DNA of 33,910 nt, from NCBI GenBank assembly GCA_003427395.1, contig BFEA01000504.1, positions 274,902 through 308,811 on the forward strand, read 5' to 3'. Within the stretch, counting starts at the first letter, position 1; each line of letters starts with the position of its first letter. The DNA is from Chara braunii (taxonomy: Eukaryota > Streptophyta > Charophyceae > Charales > Characeae). The notes under the pieces were generated by a model that had not been told where the DNA came from, did no database searches, and saw only the letters and a list, made by a program, of their open reading frames with translations. The position numbers and the translations under genes are program-made. This document shows, piece after piece, positions 20,041 through 29,354 of the stretch.

Positions 20041-20805
20041 TCATGTGTACCTCTCTCTAAGGTCAGCCACATGGGCGTACGGGAGAAACAAGACCTCCGA
20101 TGTCCAATAAGGATGATCTCTGAAGCGCGGCGGGAATTTAGACGCCTTCAACTCGCCGCCACGGAACGAATTAAAAAACCCGTTTCCGAAAGCCTTTCTC
20201 AGTACAGAGGAGGGGAAGGGCACGTGAAGAGGCACTGGCATGTTGTCGATGACAATGGCATGATCGACTTCAAGACGGCTACCAACGACGTCGTCCTTGG
20301 GCGGCTGCTTGTACACATCGATGACCAGAGGCCCAATCAAAATGCCGAGAACGGTTTGCTGCACCTTACCTAGGAAAAGCGAAACGGGATCAGGATCGTA
20401 CAGGCTCCCCAGCGCGGCTTCACCATAAAAAGGCAGCGTCATAAGGAATCGAGCGTCGACCAGAACACTACATGTGCCAGCAGCGGTGCCAACGTCATTG
20501 GTGGCAATCGTAGACACTCCGTCGATTCTAACACGCGAAGGGGAGCCAAGGTTAGGGTAGAAAATGACTCTGCGCTCCTTAGGAATGAGTACGCCCTCGC
20601 CGCGGCAAGAGCGAGCGACGCCGTCCGCAGCCGCGTTGCACTTTCGGGAAATCGACTTTAACTCCACGCTTGCAAATCTGCGGACCAGAGATCGAGCCAC
20701 AGCGTGATACAAGCGAAGGACTGGGTGACGTACCTTGTACACGCCTTGAATCTGCCGCACCACCAACTCCGAGTCGCCGACAATCCCAAGGTGGGTTGCA
20801 GTCAA
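20041..20805 (-). CDS. RNase H-like domain with unknown C-terminal domain (partial)
   Basis: A 254-residue frame ending in TGA at 20041. Its first 70 residues match the second half of a plant-type RNase H fold (RVT_3-like): LGIVGDSELVVRQIQGVY with D11, then a helix (LRLYHAVARSLVRRF), then VELKSISRKCNAAADGVARS with D61, the usual final metal ligand. The first strands and first catalytic Asp are missing upstream, where the frame meets a stop, so it is truncated or spliced. Residues 75-254 (IDGVSTIATNDVGTAAG, LGSLYDPDPVSLFLGKVQQT, DHAIVIDNMPVPLHVP) are not recognised. The frame starts at TTG, so the true start is unknown. A retrotransposon origin is likely. Confidence 0.6.
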   Translation of the reverse strand: MTATHLGIVGDSELVVRQIQGVYKVRHPVLRLYHAVARSLVRRFASVELKSISRKCNAAADGVARSCRGEGVLIPKERRVIFYPNLGSPSRVRIDGVSTIATNDVGTAAGTCSVLVDARFLMTLPFYGEAALGSLYDPDPVSLFLGKVQQTVLGILIGPLVIDVYKQPPKDDVVGSRLEVDHAIVIDNMPVPLHVPFPSSVLRKAFGNGFFNSFRGGELKASKFPPRFRDHPYWTSEVLFLPYAHVADLRERYT

Positions 20806-20921
20806 GGTCGCTCACGCAGCTTTGCCATTTGGTCAGTCAGAAGCCTACGGTCCAGGTCAGTCATTCCCCATCAGTCAATCCCATCCCGGTAAGTGAGTCC
20901 CCACTACCCACCCGCCTCACC

Positions 20922-21890
20922 ATGAACCCGTCTGCCTGCAGAATAGGAGACCAACCACCCCCCCTAACCAGTCCTGCCTCCAATCCCCAACCCCACCGCG
21001 TCACACCTGCTTCCCCTTCCACATCTTCCTCCTTTCATTCACTGCCTCCCATCAACACGCCACTTTTCGATCCTTTCCTACTCTCCTTCTTAAACTCCAA
21101 TCTCACACTCCAGTCCCAGGAACCTATTCCTGATGAGCAATCATTGAGCATCTTTTCCTCACTCATCACGCCACTCTGTTCTTCCATAACCTTACCCCCT
21201 ATATCCGCAGATGAAAACATACAACGCTTGGATCCCCCATGGGCTTCGCTCCTTCCACTTCACAGCTTCTCCCTTCCCTTCGTCCTTCCCCTCACCATAA
21301 CCTCACTTCAGTCCACTTTCATGGAAAGGAGGTTCGGCTCCAATCTGGTCACCTCTGATCTACGGGAGTTCGTTGAGGAAACCGCCTTCTGCACTTTCCA
21401 AAATGGCGCGCAATCCTTCTTCTTCCTTGGACGAAATCAGGCAATGGAATTACTCTCTCACTCTTTCTGCTCTAACCTTCTTCTCTCGCTAATGTCTGTT
21501 GGAACCCACACACTCAACTCGCTATCTTCTCAAGAGCAGGCGAGAGCAAGCGCAGAGCTGGCGGATTGCAAGGTCAACTCCTCAAAATTCTGGGTTAACG
21601 GCGGACTTCTCAGCCTAGCGGAGAATTTGCCCTCTCTCTGGAGGCTACCAGGTTTTATCTTCCTCTTGGCTTTCTTCTTTGAGCTTCTTCAAACAACTCG
21701 TCAAGGGAGACATCTCCCATCTTCTTCTCCACCTACTGATCCAATCAGGACCCGGTCCTCGGTTCCGGTTCCGGTTCAGATCGCTCATGGACCAAGCCTG
21801 CGGATCTCCAATCGAGTATCAAGACGTGCCCACTCTCCCAAGAGAAGTCTCCTATCCATCCCAGTCGGCGCTCCCGCGTCTCATTCTTAA
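20922..21890 (+). CDS. Hypothetical ORF, Pro/Ser-rich N-terminus
   Basis: From an ATG in CACCATGAAC context, 322 codons are open to TAA. About the first 60 residues are Pro/Ser/Thr-rich; the rest contains MERRFGSNLVTSDLREFVEE, FQNGAQSFFFLGRNQ and a hydrophobic stretch LPGFIFLLAFFFELLQ. The same frame is open upstream to 20670 (antisense to the RNase H-like frame) and, past this single stop, onward to 22319. The plus strand is C/T-rich, which makes stops rare, so chance openness is a real possibility. No family is recognised. Confidence 0.3.
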   Translation: MNPSACRIGDQPPPLTSPASNPQPHRVTPASPSTSSSFHSLPPINTPLFDPFLLSFLNSNLTLQSQEPIPDEQSLSIFSSLITPLCSSITLPPISADENIQRLDPPWASLLPLHSFSLPFVLPLTITSLQSTFMERRFGSNLVTSDLREFVEETAFCTFQNGAQSFFFLGRNQAMELLSHSFCSNLLLSLMSVGTHTLNSLSSQEQARASAELADCKVNSSKFWVNGGLLSLAENLPSLWRLPGFIFLLAFFFELLQTTRQGRHLPSSSPPTDPIRTRSSVPVPVQIAHGPSLRISNRVSRRAHSPKRSLLSIPVGAPASHS

Positions 21891-22319
21891 GCTCCAAGAC
21901 TCAACTCACATCTCCACATTCATCGATCAGGACGACCAAGATGCCGCAGAGGAGGAAAGCTGAAGACCCATCTCCTACAAGAAGAAGGACTTATTGCAGA
22001 TCCTCCGACTACACCTCTCATTCTGACTCTCCCTCTCCCAACCGGCCGATACCTGTTCAACAGCTTCTTAATACCGCAACCTAACCAGCCGTCCACCCAC
22101 ACGGGCCACACCCCTTCATCCACTCCCTCTAATCCTCCCACTCATAAGGCACCTAGAGCAAGAAGACGCCCGTGTATATTCAGAGGTCTAGATTATGTCT
22201 TCCGCCTCTGCATCATCCTCCTCTTTTTTCTCGTCCTCTTCATCTACTTCCTCTTATTCTTTCGCTCCCCCTCTCTTACTCCCTTCCTTCCCCAAAACCC
22301 AAACATGCGGTATTAGTAA
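21891..22319 (+). other. Same-frame extension ending in a membrane-like segment
   Basis: After the TAA at 21888 the frame is open for 142 codons to TAG (22317-22319). Near the end it encodes a basic patch (RARRRP) and a hydrophobic run CIILLFFLVLFIYFLLFF, about the length of one transmembrane helix, from CTC/TTC-rich DNA. The stop lies inside the first bases of the 431-bp repeat. It may be low-complexity chance. Confidence 0.25.
21941..22084 (+). CDS. Small basic overlapping ORF (47 aa)
   Basis: MPQRRKAEDPSPTRRRTYCR followed by a Ser/Pro-rich tail to TAA. It overlaps the frame at 21891-22319 in another phase. Its Arg/Ser-Pro composition is nucleic-acid-binding-like, but there is no homology to support translation. 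Confidence 0.2.
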   Translation: MPQRRKAEDPSPTRRRTYCRSSDYTSHSDSPSPNRPIPVQQLLNTAT

Positions 22320-23172
22320 CCTTCAAACTTAAGGTTGATTGACCCAGATTAGTAAAAGTAGGAGGAAGGGCAGTTTTCTCATTCACGAATGTTCTCAGTT
22401 GTTTTCGAGTTCTTCTCATTAATAGAAGGCAAAGTCAAACACCAGTAATGTCAACCTCGCAAGGAGGTTATTATTCACGAATAATATCAGTTCTTTTCGA
22501 GTTCTTCTGATTAATAGAAGGCAAAGTCAAACACCAGTAATGTCAACCTCGCAAGGAGGTTCAAAAATACTTGTCATGCGATTGTAAAGGAGGAAGGATG
22601 GAAACATTAGGAGAGGACCAGTAAACTACAAATTCATAATCGAACTACAAATTCATAATCGTTCCATAATATTAAATATGGGGCGCAAGTAAATTGTCTA
22701 CATATGTGATTCATATTTTTGTTACTCAGTTCTTTGTTCCATATTAGTAACCTTCAAACTTAAGGTTGATTGACCCAGATTAGTAAAAGTAGGAGGAAGG
22801 GCAGTTTTCTCATTCACGAATGTTCTCAGTTGTTTTCGAGTTCTTCTCATTAATAGAAGGCAAAGTCAAACACCAGTAATGTCAACCTCGCAAGGAGGTT
22901 ATTATTCACGAATAATATCAGTTCTTTTCGAGTTCTTCTGATTAATAGAAGGCAAAGTCAAACAACAGTAATGTCAACCTCGCAAGGAGGTTCAAAAATA
23001 CTTGTCATGCGATTGTAAAGGAGGAAGGATGGAAACATTAGGAGAGGACCAGTAAACTACAAATTCATAATCGAACTACAAATTCATAATCGTTCCATAA
23101 TATTAAATATGGGGCGCAAGTAAATTGTCTACATATGTGATTCATATTTTTGTTACTCAGTTCTTTGTTCCA
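22311..23172. repeat. Two near-identical 431-bp tandem units
   Basis: Units 22311-22741 and 22742-23172 differ at only about one base (ACACCAG versus ACAACAG). Each begins TATTAGTAACCTTCAAACTT and ends TTCTTTGTTCCA. Inside, a block of about 90 bp (from TTCACGAAT to CTCGCAAGGAGGTT) is itself repeated. In the first copy of that block, two hairpins stand back to back: AACCTC-GCAAG-GAGGTT (22453-22469) and TATTATTC-AC-GAATAATA (22469-22486). No ORF is present. Confidence 0.95.
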
Positions 23173-23279
23173 TCTTAAATTTCAATGTTATGCTTGCTCT
23201 CCTATGAAAAAAAAAAAAAAAAAAAAAAAAGGAAAAGGAAGCGACAATCTCCACTCATATCTTGTGTTTTTCTTTAATC

Positions 23280-24070
23280 CATCTTACAAATTAATGATCC
23301 TCCTTCGCATCACTTGATTAAGTATTTTGCAAATCGGAAGATCACTTCCTCTCCAACTTCTCTCATTTATTGCAAAAAAAAAAAAAAGACAAATTTTTTT
23401 TTTCTTCTCTTCATAGTGATACTTATTCGCATCACCCTTACTTATAGGTCAACATTATTATCTCATCAAGCAATTACTCAATCGATTTTTATGATCAACC
23501 ACTTTTGATCGGTCACTCGATTGAGTATTTGTGGACTCGGAATATCATTCCCAACCTCTCTCCATCCATTCAAAAAAAAAAAAAAAAAAAAAGTTTCATC
23601 TTACAAATTAATAATAATTCTCCTTAACATCACTCGATTTGATATTTTGCAAATCGGAAATCATTTATTCTCCAACTCCTCTCATCTTTTGCAAAAAAAA
23701 AAAAAACAGAGAGAATCTCGCTTGTTTTTTCCTTCATAATGATACTCATTCGCATCACCCTTACTCATAGGTTACATCATCATCTGATTAAGCAATTACT
23801 CAATCGATTTTTTAATCGACCACTTTCGATCGGTCGCTCGTTTGAGTACTTGTGGGCTAGGAATATCATTCCCAACCTCTCTCATCCATTGCAAAAATAA
23901 TAAAAATTATAAAATAATAATATCTCTTGTTTTTCTTAATCCATTTCACAAATTAACGATTCTCTTTCGCATCACTGATATGCATAGCCCAACTCATCTC
24001 CAGATAATAATAAAAAAAACTTATGATATACTACTTTCGATCCGTCACTTGAGTACTTCCTAATCCAACC
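23280..24070. repeat. Diverged ~320-bp tandem repeat, ~2.4 copies
   Basis: Units start near 23280, 23597 and 23942 with CATCTTACAAATTAA-like sequence. Each then has TTCGCATCAC, TTTGCAAATCGGAA, an A run, ATAGTGATACT(T/C)ATTCGCATC, AGCAATTACTCAATCGATTT, TTGAGTA(T/C)TTGTGG and GGAATATCATTCCCAACCTC. Poly(A) tracts vary in length between units. No coding function. Confidence 0.85.
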
Positions 24071-24949
24071 CCTCTCATCCATACCTTAGAATCTCTTGCT
24101 TTTCCACAGAACTCACTAAAACAAAGAAAGAGAATGTTAAAAAGAATAGGAAGAGAGGAAAGGTAAAGACAAACGTCATATGAGTAAGCAAGATAAATGA
24201 CACTTTTACTTTTCCGTTTCACACGTCCTCGCAAGAACAATTAGGTAGATCAATGGATTGACTGGAAAAAAAAAAAAAAAAGTAGGAAAGAGGGGGGGAG
24301 GAGTCGGAAACGATGAAAGCAAGAACAACCAAGGCGGAGGGAGAATTAAGAAAAAGAAAGAAGGACGAAGAAGAACAACAACGAACGAACTCGTCATATG
24401 ACTATGCCTATATTAGTCATTTATCAACGATATGATGATCAACAAGCTGCATTATCATCAACCCTGTGCTTTCCCGAATGCAAATCTGCTTTATCTGTAC
24501 GACAACAACTTTGTTTTGATTTTCTTCCAACAATCTTTCGTATGTATGAATTTTTTCATCCTCGTGAATCGTTTCGACTCTCTTTCTCTGAATATGTATA
24601 ATCAATCATTAAAGTATCTTTTGTTAAAAAAATAAAGAAAAGGGGGACATTACCAAACCACCTACTAACCTTGTGTATGATGCGCTTTATAAGAGCATAA
24701 AAAAAATATTCATTCTCTCCTTTCAATACTCGTTACTTATTATCAAGAAAATTTCTCTCTATATTTCACCTCATGGGTCAATCGATCATTCAAAATCATC
24801 TAATTCGATCTATCAATCAACCAGATTCAACCGATCAGTTAGCCAACCACTTGATCACTTACTCAATAAAACCAAATACTTACTATTATTACTCATTCGT
24901 GTTAAAACGAATGCTTAAAAAAAAAAAAAAAAAACAAAAAAAAAAAAAG
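24071..24949. other. AT-rich anonymous sequence
   Basis: Contains A runs and Ser/Ile/Tyr-rich chance frames. No gene recognised. Confidence 0.4.
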
Positions 24950-26850
24950 CTCTCTCCATGATCTGCCTGACCTTTCAACTGATCAATCGATAGATCATCT
25001 GAATCATCAGATCGGTCTCTCGATCAATCGCTTTGGATTAATAGTTCAACCTATCGGTTCATTGATCACGAAACTTCGACATACTCATTTCATCATCACT
25101 TATCAATCGACCAATCCATCGATCCATTACGTCAGGATGATTGATCAACTAATCAATAAACTACTTAATCGACTGGTCGATCAATTCGGTGGAATGATCG
25201 ATCAATTGATTGGTCAAACAATCAATTTACCATTAGATTAATCGATTGATCGATTCATCGATGATAAAAATGTTGGATTGATCGGTCGAACAATTGTCCG
25301 ATGAATCAATCGGTCGATCGATTTATCGATTGACCAACCAATCGATCAAAAATATCAGTTGGTCAAATGGATAATCCTATCTAACCCATCGATTGTTCAC
25401 CAAAATTATCTTCTCAACAACATCAACTACCCATATTATGTAAAACCTATCGCCATTAAAAAAAAATAATATTTGTACGTAAATCAACCTCAAACGCTCA
25501 TTTAATCAATCAACAAAGTCGACTACCTGACTAGAAACCAATTGACCATTCATATCCCTCTAAATAGAAGGATTTTATGTCGCCAACCCATTTAATCAAC
25601 GATAAACTAAACCATCACATAAGTGCTTAAACTAATGATCAGGATTTGCTAACAATCACATAACTCAATCAACCTAAATAAAACTATTTAAAAAAAATAT
25701 ATTTCAACCAATAGACCGATCAATCATTAAAATCATCAGATCTGTCTCTCGACCAATCACGTTTTATCAACCGTTCGACCAATCGGTTCATTGATCACGA
25801 CTCTCACACATACTCTTCTTGCGATGAGGCTAGATCTGACTCTACCCGAAACCTGTCGAGAGAAGCTAGTACTGCCATTCGTAGTGGCGGCGGTTGTAGG
25901 CTATGGTGTTCACTCTTGGTACGTCTTGGTTATCTTTCGAAAGGTAGAAACCATACGCCATGGTGTTCTACTCTTGGTTCGTCCTGAATACTTTTCGAAG
26001 AGTTATACTCTTGGTCCGTCCTGCTTATATTTTGAAGAGTTTTGAAAAAATATTTCTTGAATACACACATTTTAACATAACGTTACTCACAGAGTGTTTG
26101 TGTGATGCGTAACGCCGGACTCAACTTCACACTTTGTCGGCCTCGCTTTCGCTTCTTATCCTATACTCTTCTCGTCACTTACTCATCTCCTTCCTAATCA
26201 AACACTATCAATCAACGGATCGTTTGATTGATTGGATTGAATCGATTGATCAACCATTTGATAAGACCACTTAATAAGATTCATCGATCATTCGGTTGAA
26301 AAAATGTATGATTAATACAATAATCAATTAACCGATACATCGATTAATAAAAACAACTGGATTGATCGGACAATTCATCAATCGATCGAACGATTTATCG
26401 ATTGACCAACCAATCGATGAATAAAAGGGTTGGTCAACCGGTCAATCCTACTTAACCCTTTGATCATACACCCAAATTGTATTCTCAATAGCATGATGCT
26501 CACCTACCCGGATGATCTAAAACCCATTGCCGTCATAGAAAATAGCAATTTCAAGCGCCCATCTAATTAATCATCATGGTCGACTACCCGATGACCATCA
26601 ATCAACTGTTCATGCCTCACTAGATACTTTAATTTCCTATTACCAACCCTTTCAACCAACTGATAAACCAAACCATCATCCGAATCATCGGATCGCCCTC
26701 ACGATCGCATTGAATCAATAGTTCGACCTATCGGTTCATTGATCACGACACTCTGACATGCTTTTCTCATCATTTACTTATCCCCTCCCTGTTCGATCAC
26801 TAATCAATTACCCGATTGATCGATCACATTGGATTGATTGATTAAAAAAA
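24950..26850. repeat. GATC/ATCGAT-rich repeat family, ~2.5 units
   Basis: The anchor CGGTTCATTGATCACGA occurs at 25055, 25784 and 26732. The neighbouring anchor ATTGACCAACCAATCGAT occurs at 25329 and 26401. Between these, ATTGACCA, ATCGATCG, TCAATCGA and CGATCAATTG words are packed densely, as if derived from tetranucleotide runs (ATCG/ATTG/ATCA). Aligned units are diverged. The second unit is lengthened by an insertion at 25820-26162. There are no ORFs of note. Confidence 0.85.
25810..26172. mobile_element. 343-bp insertion with 10-bp target duplication
   Basis: ATACTCTTCT occurs at 25810-25819 and again at 26163-26172. The sequence between breaks the alignment of this unit with the first and third units, which lack it. 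The insert is less AT-rich than its host. It contains an internal threefold motif: GGTGTTC(T)ACTCTTGGT(A/T)CGTC then CTTTCGAA. Termini are TGCGATGAGGC and GCTTCTTATCCT; only a loose GCGA...GAGGC similarity joins the two ends in reverse complement. A 10-bp duplication is in the MULE range, or LINE-type/SINE. No transposase. Confidence 0.75.
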
Positions 26851-27958
26851 AAGAAGGAGGGGGGGGGGAGGGAATGACACACAACGAAATCAAAACAAAC
26901 TAGCTTAGGCTCTCCAACAGTCAGGTTCAATCACTTACTCAAACCAATCAACATTGGCATATTTACCATCATTAATAAACCAATAAAAAACCAAGGTAAC
27001 ATATCTGCAATAATCAAATGAATGTTCAAGCCATCTACCCCTAAAAAAAAAAAAGAAAAAAAAAGGAAGGGACAGTAGAACATTAAAAATATCTCTTCCT
27101 CCATCTGTCTGTGCTCACATTCGTTTCCGACTGTCTTTTGCAGGGGAGAATTATGAAACAATTTTTCAAGATTTTCCTCGAGCACATCACTTTCCTCCCA
27201 CTTCATGTCCTCTCTGTCACTCTCCCTAATCCTCTTTTTCAACATTCTTTTTCCCACACTCGCAATGTTATAATTTTTTTTTCTCCTCTTCCTCTTCCTT
27301 TTCGCTCCCCCACTCCTTTTTTGTGCTTTCCTTTTTCGACATATCTTAAGTAAATCTAACATACTTGCCCATCTTGGCACCTAAAAAAAAAAAAAGAGAG
27401 GATTGAAGAAACATATATCTATATATACATTTATTTTCATTTCTAAAGAAAAGAAAAAAGACAGAAACATGCCACGGGAGGCCTAGGATTAAGGGGAAAA
27501 AAAAACAAAAAATTAACCAAACGACAACATCAAACAACACACAATCTTTTCAACTCTCCTTATTACAACAGTTCCTTTACATTAGGCAAACTACTCAATA
27601 CATAGGATGATAAGACTTTCTTTCATTTTTGAAACCCCTCAACCTCGTCCCTGTATTCCTTACACAATAAAATTACGAAATTACAAAAAATCTGCAACGG
27701 TTTCTTTTGCAGAAATGATCCACAAAGTAAGAGGCATCCAAAACTGAGCAGCACCACGCTCTTAATCTTAAGGCATCTGGAAAAAAAAAGGGGGAGGGGG
27801 GAGAAAAGGAAGAAAAACAAAGGTGGAAGGAATAAAATTGAGAAGCTAGCTGCGCAAAGAGAGAGAATTATAGGAAGAAATGCAGTAAGGAATAACTTGA
27901 AATGATAATGTCATTAAAATCATGTCCCTCACTCTTCTCGGTTTACTCTCTTCTGCAG
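26851..27958. other. A-rich anonymous sequence
   Basis: Several A runs, G runs (26858-26872) and pyrimidine-rich stretches. A 149-codon minus-strand frame (26931-27380) has a basic front and a hydrophobic end, but it reads through simple A/T tracts and is not supported. A pyrimidine tract and CAG at 27944-27958 form a possible splice acceptor for the next feature. Confidence 0.35.
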
Positions 27959-27960
27959 AT

Positions 27961-28309
27961 GGATCAATGGCTCCACTTTTTTATCTCCTCATCTGACCCT
28001 CTGTCAGTAATTGGAGCACCAGTAATTGGAGCACAAGTCTTTGTTGTTCCACCTATTCTTCCCCCTGTCTATGTTGACGCCCAAATTGTTGGATGTGTCA
28101 ACCCTCACGTTTATAACATCAATAACGTTTTTTTTAATATTCAAACTGAAGATAGTCAGTGGCACAAGATGCATGTCCACACCGTGAGGATGAAATCCCC
28201 AGTCCCCCCCCCTCTTCCCCCTGGGTCCCCACCCTCCTCCAACCCTTTCCCTTATCCCTCAAGTGCCTTCCTCCCTTCCCCCTCCTCTCCTTGCCTAAGT
28301 CACATGTAA
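27961..28309 (+). pseudogene. Possible first coding segment of the DIRS-like element
   Basis: Directly after TTACTCTCTTCTGCAG, a frame begins MDQWLHFFISSSD and continues PVIGAQVFVVPPILPPVYVD, GCVNPHVYNINNVFFNIQTE, WHKMHVHTVRM before a Pro/Ser-rich tail. The central part has a Tudor/SH3-like alternation of strands (inference). It lies upstream of and in the same orientation as the RT remnant, so it may belong to its ORF1, or be an unrelated exon. Confidence 0.3.
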
Positions 28310-28812
28310 CCTTAGAAGCTTTCGAAGAACTCAAGAAGTAACTGTTGTTGGAAAGAGATGAAAGCAGGAAGTCCAATGAACTCTTCCAAAGAGAACTGTT
28401 TAAGAGAGAAGAAGAGTTTCAGACACTCAACAGGCTTTATCAAGACGTCCTAACCGAGCTCGACGGTATCCTTAACAAGATTTATTCCAAGTACCTTCTT
28501 GCTCATGAGGAGATTACTGCATGGAAGGGAATGTTTACTGCCCAATGATACTATGCCCAGATAGAGGCAGTGATGCGTTCTCATGAAGTCAACATGAACT
28601 ACCAATACTGGCCCATCGGCAAGTCAGTCTCGGTGGACTTTCATGCCAGAGTTGCGTCACTCGCCAAGGACTGTATGAACCATAGAGTTCAAAGGGATAT
28701 GAAGCAGGGACTCACAAGGATTATGCAGCAGGGCTTGGATAAGGCGCTTCCACTCTTAAAGTCAGAATATCATTACTGCATGAGTCTCGTCAAGAGGGAC
28801 GGTGCCAGGTAA
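28300..28812 (+). pseudogene. Gag-like coiled-coil frame with two stops
   Basis: One frame runs about 170 codons with two internal stops: TAA at 28339-28341 (EELKK*LLLERDE) and TGA at 28546-28548 (MFTAQ*YYAQIE). Both are single C-to-T changes from CAA or CGA. The product is charged and helical (NELFQRELFKREEEFQTLNR, LTELDGILNKIYSKYL, RIMQQGLDKALPLLKSEYHY), as expected of a coiled-coil gag-like protein. It ends GGTGCCAG then GTAAGC, a strong splice donor, or at the TAA within it. Assignment to the DIRS-like element is by position. Confidence 0.45.
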
Positions 28813-28919
28813 GCAAGGGTTGACGCCCAACTTATTTTACTATCGTCCCTGACTGTGAATGAGTCCACGTCATTCACGTTATGAGGTTTATCACATATTC
28901 TTTATTTTGTCTTGCATGT

Positions 28920-29110
28920 TGAATATCCCCGAATGGGAAGCATCTTCGTATCACAAGAAGGACGAAAATGATAAGACCGAAGACTATAAACGCTCCTCAT
29001 CCTCGTCCAAGCGTCACTACGACGACACCAAGGACCGAGGATACGAGTACTACCAAGCAACAAAGAAGGCTCTAACAAGTGCAGACAGAAAACAGGACAA
29101 CCACCACTAA
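28920..29110 (+). pseudogene. Charged Lys/Ser/Asp-rich frame
   Basis: IPEWEASSYHKKDENDKTED, then a Ser run and DDTKDRGYEYYQATKK to TAA. It follows the gag-like frame after a possible short intron (donor at about 28808). The hydrophilic composition suits a C-terminal gag tail. Weakly supported. Confidence 0.3.
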
Positions 29111-29354
29111 GACAATGACGCATCTTTGGACAGAGAATGTGTCCCAACCTTTCTCGATCTCTTCCATTTCCACCATACTCTCCAATCTCCCTACTCTGCC
29201 ATCAACCACCGATCTTAGATTAGCTATCTTCGCCTTACAGAAACCATCTTCATGGCTTCGTAACCTAGACAACTTCTATGCAGCTTCTTCCTCAAAACAT
29301 TTCTCTAACTGATCTATTCTCCTCTCCTCATCTAAACGTCGCTACTCCCATTCT

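Noticed and set aside
19927-20373. 148-codon plus-strand ORF
   Set aside because: Antisense to the RNase H-like frame, which has recognisable motifs; this one has none.
21130-21137. A second CTGATGAG that might begin a hammerhead core
   Set aside because: No stem II hairpin and no GAAA follow at the required distance.
26931-27380. 149-codon minus-strand ORF with basic front and hydrophobic tail
   Set aside because: Built from A/T and pyrimidine tracts, with no family resemblance and no splice context.
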